Source: Chloroflexota bacterium (GTDB taxonomy: Bacteria; Chloroflexota; Anaerolineae; Anaerolineales; Villigracilaceae). From it: a DNA stretch of 64,000 nt. Position 1 is the first letter of the stretch. Every line of letters starts with the position of its first letter. Positions 61,093-64,000 of this stretch are shown here, in pieces. The position numbers and the translations under genes are program-made. Location: assembly GCA_016234555.1 (NCBI GenBank), contig JACRBJ010000045.1:1-64000 (forward strand), read 5' to 3'. The notes under the pieces are model-generated. The model had not been told where the DNA came from. It was given only the letters and a program-made list of their open reading frames with translations, and did not search any database.

Positions 61093-61995
61093 TTAGTACT
61101 TCCCGTAGTTGATCTTCTCGCTGTACTTCGCCTTGACCTTCAATCGCTTGTGGACTTTCGCGCCGAGTTTTTGCCAATACTCCTCGCGGTCTTTGACGCC
61201 GAAGACCCACTCATCGAGATACGCCTGCACGCTTTCCTTCGACTCGCTGATCTTGTCCCACGCGAGATAGAACTCGTTGTCGCGGTCGTAATAGCCCTGC
61301 GAGTACGATGGGTGACTGGCGAACGGGACGTGACAGACTGCGTCCACGATGTTGGCGGAGATCATGGTGCGGTTCGGGTCGGAGCGGATGACGGATTCGT
61401 CCACGATTTCTTCGGCAGTGAGGATGACCTTCTTCGCGGCGAAGGCGGCTTCCTTTTGCTCGCCGATGATGCCCCACAAATGCGCATTGCCGTTTTCGTC
61501 CGCCCGCTGCACGTGGACAATTGCCACATCGGGATTCAGCGCGGGGACGACGATCACATCCTTGCCGCCGTACGGGTCGGGGATGCGCTTGATGAGCGGG
61601 TTGACTTGTTCGAGGCTGGTCGCGCCGGTCTGCTTCATCGGCAGGAAGGGCAGTCCCGATGCGCCCGCTTGCAGACGGGTGATCATGCCGAAGTGGGAAT
61701 ATTCTTCCCATTCCAGTTCGCCCTTTTCGATGGCGGCGCGGACAATTCTCAGCGAGCCGACGCCGGGATTTCCCATGTACGAGAAGATGACCTTCTTCGC
61801 GCAGCCCGCCGCTACCATCTGGTCATAGATCAGGTCGGGCGTGGCGCGGGCAAGGGTGAGGTTCTTCTTGCCCTGACGGATGATCTCATGCCCGGCGGCA
61901 AAGGGGATGAGGTGGGTGAACCCTGCGGCGTAGACCACATCGCCGTCGCTGACAAAATCTGCAATTGCCTGTTTGAGTGAAGTGAGTTTTGACAT
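61093..61995 (-). CDS. CoA-transferase subunit alpha
   Basis: The 300-residue protein is a family I CoA-transferase alpha subunit, with VSDGDVVYAAGFTHLIPFAA, VIFSYMGNPGVGSL and GKDVIVVPALNPDVAIVHVQ. It should form the enzyme with the beta subunit at 58270. The ATG at 61995 follows the stop of a small membrane-protein gene by one base, so translation is probably coupled. Longer in-frame versions run antisense through that gene and were rejected. Confidence 0.88.
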   Translation of the reverse strand: MSKLTSLKQAIADFVSDGDVVYAAGFTHLIPFAAGHEIIRQGKKNLTLARATPDLIYDQMVAAGCAKKVIFSYMGNPGVGSLRIVRAAIEKGELEWEEYSHFGMITRLQAGASGLPFLPMKQTGATSLEQVNPLIKRIPDPYGGKDVIVVPALNPDVAIVHVQRADENGNAHLWGIIGEQKEAAFAAKKVILTAEEIVDESVIRSDPNRTMISANIVDAVCHVPFASHPSYSQGYYDRDNEFYLAWDKISESKESVQAYLDEWVFGVKDREEYWQKLGAKVHKRLKVKAKYSEKINYGKY

Positions 61996-61996
61996 G

Positions 61997-62260
61997 TTAT
62001 TTTTTCTTTTCGTCCTTGCCTTTTTTATTCTTTCTCTCGTCGATTGTTTTCCTGAACCATGCGAAACGCCCGGCGGATGGAGGGGCTGGTCTGCCCCGAC
62101 GGAGAATCCCGCCGACAACAAACATCGCCAGCGCCGTGAAGAAGAAATCGTAATCCGGCTTCTTGGCAAAATCCGAGACGACGAACAGCACAAATGCCCC
62201 CCCGCCGATGACGTAAAAGAACAGTCCCACGCGGTAGATGAGAGGTTCGTCGTTTTCCAT
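61997..62260 (-). CDS. Small two-helix membrane protein
   Basis: The 87-residue protein has two hydrophobic helices (about residues 10-28 and 40-55) and a strongly basic C-terminus ending KKGKDEKKK. The ATG at 62260 is supported by GGAG nine bases upstream; the in-frame TTG five codons earlier overlaps this site. It adjoins the CoA-transferase alpha gene by one base. No family was recognised. Confidence 0.65.
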   Translation of the reverse strand: MENDEPLIYRVGLFFYVIGGGAFVLFVVSDFAKKPDYDFFFTALAMFVVGGILRRGRPAPPSAGRFAWFRKTIDERKNKKGKDEKKK

Positions 62261-62295
62261 TTGCGGGGTCTCCAATAGTACCTGTCCTGACGGCG

Positions 62296-63057
62296 TTATG
62301 ACTTCGCGGCTGAAAATAATATCCTGCGGAAGGGATACAGCAGGGGGCTTTCCGGTAAAGCCTTTTTCATCTTTTTGCGAAGCGCTTCGAGGAATTCGGG
62401 TTTATGTTCCCCAAGCCTTTCGAAATAAGGGACAAGCGCGGTGCCGGAAATCCACTCGACCACCGCGTCCGAGTTTTCCAAAACGTGCGGATATACTTTT
62501 TCAAAGACGGTAATGTTCGCTGCGCTTTGCTCAAACAATATCCTTGTGTATTGGTCAATGGACAGGACTGGCGAAACCCGCTCGAAACCGTTCAGGATTT
62601 TGTCGAACGGCGCCTCCCTTGCCGTCTCGCGGATGAGCATGTGTGAAATATGATTGTGATTCGATGGGACTTGCACGCACAGTTGTCCGCCGGGGTTGAG
62701 CTTCGAGAAAAGATGCGGAATCAGCCTTTCGTGATCTTCGCACCATTGGATTGCGGCGTTGCTGAAGATGAGGTCCCAACTCCCGCTCAACTCGGATAAA
62801 TCTCCCTGCTCGAACCGCAAATTCGAGCTTGCATATAAAGCCGCCCGCGCAGCGTCCAGCATTGCGGGGGACGAATCCAGCCCGGTTACATCGCCTTCCG
62901 GCAGGGCATCGGCTAGCGCGCGGGTTAACTCGCCCGTGCCGCATCCCAGGTCAACCGCCTTGATGCGCGGGCGAATCTCCACGAGCTTCAACAGGTCGTA
63001 AAACGGCGCGGAGCGTTCCGATTGAAATTTATGATATTGTTCGGGGTTCCATGGCAT
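62296..63057 (-). CDS. tam: Methyltransferase, trans-aconitate 2-methyltransferase type
   Basis: The 253-residue class I methyltransferase has NPEQYHKFQSERSAPFYDLL at the start, motif I IKAVDLGCGTGELTRAL (about 32-48), LDSSPAMLDAARAAL, and LIFSNAAIQWCEDHERLIPH (about 95-115), the arrangement typical of Tam. Tam methylates trans-aconitate, an inhibitor by-product of the citrate cycle. Length and motifs agree with that family, but the substrate is not proven. No ribosome binding site is seen; the promoter fits a leaderless message. Confidence 0.8.
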   Translation of the reverse strand: MPWNPEQYHKFQSERSAPFYDLLKLVEIRPRIKAVDLGCGTGELTRALADALPEGDVTGLDSSPAMLDAARAALYASSNLRFEQGDLSELSGSWDLIFSNAAIQWCEDHERLIPHLFSKLNPGGQLCVQVPSNHNHISHMLIRETAREAPFDKILNGFERVSPVLSIDQYTRILFEQSAANITVFEKVYPHVLENSDAVVEWISGTALVPYFERLGEHKPEFLEALRKKMKKALPESPLLYPFRRILFSAAKS

Positions 63058-63063
63058 GAATTT

Positions 63064-63093
63064 ATTTTACCATCTGGCGCTGTGAGGGGACAA
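63064..63093 (-). promoter_or_regulatory. Promoter of the Tam-like gene
   Basis: On the minus strand TAAAAT (63069-63064) ends exactly six bases before the ATG at 63057. A weak -35, TTGTCC (63093-63088), lies 18 bp upstream. The geometry implies a leaderless message. Confidence 0.5.
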
Positions 63094-63163
63094 AACGTCT
63101 AAATTTTGGACTACGCGTCGTCTATCAAAATACGAGACCAAATTATTTTAGAAGGAGATTTAG

Positions 63164-63724
63164 ATGAGATCCCGTTTTCTTTTTCTGACGATGGGACTGG
63201 TCGCCGCTCTGACGGTTGTATCCTGTTCCCCAACTGCCGCCCCGATAGCATCCCCTTCGGGGGCAGTTGATTCGGCTCCCCAAGCCTCTGCTCCCACCGC
63301 GGCTTTGGCGCCGCAACCCACAGCCCCAGCCGAGCCGACAGCTGCCGTCCCCACCCAAGCCGCTGAAGTTCAACCCGTCCCCGTCCCCACCTCGCGCGGG
63401 CCCAAGCTCGAAGCCACCGACCCCGCTACGGTGAGTCTGGCATCGGGTCAATTGCAACTTGTGGAATTTTTCCGCTTCACCTGAAGTACCTGCCGATCCA
63501 TGGCGCCCATGGTTCATGGGCTTGAAGCAGAGTATTCAGGCAAAATCAAATTCTCCTATCTTGATGCCGACGACCCCAACACCGATGAATTTCAGAGCGC
63601 GCTCGGCTTTCAGTATCAACCTGAGTTCTACCTGTTGGACGCCGACGGCAACGTAATTGGAAAGCTGATCGGGTTTGCCTCTGAAGACGAATTCAGAAAT
63701 TTGTTCAATCAGCAGTTGCAATAA
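63164..63724 (+). CDS. Thioredoxin-like lipoprotein, candidate selenoprotein (UxxC)
   Basis: A single 186-residue frame is interrupted by one TGA (63482-63484, residue 107). The N-terminus is a signal peptide with lipobox VVSC and a long Pro/Ala/Thr linker. The thioredoxin fold begins at about residue 97 (QLQLVEFFRFT) and continues after the TGA with STCRSMAPMVHGLEAEY, KFSYLDADDP, cis-Pro region FQYQPEFYLLDADGNV. The TGA occupies the first Cys of CxxC, giving U-S-T-C if read as selenocysteine. A hairpin with a GG-starting loop lies 26 bases downstream. AAGGAG precedes the ATG. A nonsense mutation or sequencing error (TGC to TGA) is the alternative. Confidence 0.8.
63505..63521 (+). promoter_or_regulatory. 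Candidate bacterial SECIS hairpin
   Basis: GCCCAT (63505-63510) pairs with ATGGGC (63516-63521) around the loop GGTTC. The loop begins with GG and starts 26 bases after the in-frame TGA, within the known 16-37 base window for bacterial SECIS elements. The stem is part of the coding sequence, as expected for bacteria. Confidence 0.6.
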
Positions 63725-63755
63725 ATTAGCTTGCCAAAGGATTTTAGATATCATC

Positions 63756-63790
63756 CCGCTCCGTCGGAGGCTTGGTCCCCGACGGAGCGG
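63756..63790. repeat. Palindromic repeat after the thioredoxin-like gene
   Basis: CCGCTCCGTCGG (63756-63767) and CCGACGGAGCGG (63779-63790) form a perfect 12-bp stem around AGGCTTGGTCC, a variant of the GGGGGCTTAGCCCCC family. It probably ends the transcript 31 bases after the stop. Confidence 0.65.
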
Positions 63791-63834
63791 TTAAGTCTGT
63801 CATTTCAACCATCCACTTATCGTCAGGCATACCG

Positions 63835-63840
63835 TATAAT
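63835..63840 (+). promoter_or_regulatory. -10 element six bases before the last gene
   Basis: TATAAT is followed by six bases and the ATG at 63847. No -35 match and no ribosome binding site are evident. The spacing equals that before the DUF58, ligase and Tam-like genes. Confidence 0.5.
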
Positions 63841-63846
63841 TTTCAG

Positions 63847-64000
63847 ATGGATTCCTTCATTCACGTTATCTCCATTATGGTTGGGACGGTTATTGTCATA
63901 TCAACCATTTTTTCAGCCATATCCACCTTTGTCCTGCCGCGCAGTGCGCGCAGCCGATTGAATCGACTCGTCTTTGGGTTGTTGCGCCGTATATTCGAAC
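63847..64000 (+). CDS. Membrane protein, truncated by the window end
   Basis: Only the first 51 codons are in view. They encode one long hydrophobic helix (HVISIMVGTVIVISTIFSAI) followed by a basic stretch (PRSARSRLNR). The protein cannot be assigned. The start is supported by a TATAAT exactly six bases upstream and the absence of other ATG codons nearby. Confidence 0.5.
   Translation, partial: MDSFIHVISIMVGTVIVISTIFSAISTFVLPRSARSRLNRLVFGLLRRIFE

Noticed and set aside
61995-62193. Extended N-terminus of the CoA-transferase alpha subunit
   Set aside because: The extension overlaps a small membrane-protein gene in another frame and has no family similarity; the ATG at 61995 matches the family start.
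63482-63484. TGA read as tryptophan or glycine (alternative genetic code)
   Set aside because: TGA ends several normal genes in the window (for example at 13266-13268 and 25137-25139), so it is a standard stop here.

Overview
The window is about 50% GC and looks like a chromosomal segment of a member of the Chloroflexota, probably class Anaerolineae. That placement is inferred from gene content: a B12-dependent ribonucleotide reductase with a C-terminal zinc ribbon beside nrdR, a DUF58-transglutaminase pair, Ser/Thr kinases fused to SUMF1 domains, proline/threonine-linker lipoproteins, and abundant palindromic repeats. No rRNA, tRNA, CRISPR array, transposase or integrase gene was seen.

Layout. 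(1) 1-6.6 kb: unrelated small genes in mixed orientation (membrane protein, two GNATs, WYL regulator plus hydrolase, glutaredoxin-like protein, lipoprotein) separated by copies of a degenerate palindromic repeat with GCCCAAC...GTTGGGC ends. It resembles a cassette array; one repeat copy is split by a 164-bp MITE. (2) 6.6-11.8 kb: nrdR and nrdJ, with two single-gene inserts stacked behind nrdJ, each ended by a displaced, recoded copy of the nrdJ 3' end. (3) 12-18.9 kb: DUF58 and transglutaminase genes, an alpha/beta hydrolase, and a hydrolase-acyl-CoA ligase fusion. (4) 18.9-22.5 kb: an EcoRII-type restriction-modification operon (C protein, C5 methylase, endonuclease, Vsr) and a 21-bp x 6 tandem repeat. 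(5) 22.5-26.8 kb: a flavodoxin/ferredoxin protein, an ABC-2 exporter and a MerR regulator. (6) 26.9-50.2 kb: a long minus-strand surface-polysaccharide cluster. It holds four paralogous glycosyltransferases, a flippase, a sulfotransferase, methyltransferases, a deacetylase, asparagine synthase, and wbpB/D/E plus a 2-epimerase for diacetamido-uronic acid sugars (no wbpA in view). (7) 50.3-64 kb: a decayed gene, HAD phosphatase, GT-C-like membrane protein, two tandem kinase-SUMF1 receptors, a CoA transferase whose subunit genes are separated, lipoproteins, a Tam-like methyltransferase and a thioredoxin-like lipoprotein.

Strongest observations. The thioredoxin-like lipoprotein at 63164-63724 has an in-frame TGA exactly at the first cysteine of its CxxC motif, followed by a hairpin that fits the bacterial SECIS pattern, so it is a candidate selenoprotein. 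Genes are repeatedly bracketed by partial copies of a neighbour's end (nrdJ, vsr, merR, marR), suggesting recurrent single-gene insertion or duplication. Four genes have a -10 hexamer exactly six bases before the ATG and no ribosome binding site, the geometry of leaderless transcripts. Two genes are broken by single missing bases in homopolymers, which may be sequencing errors.
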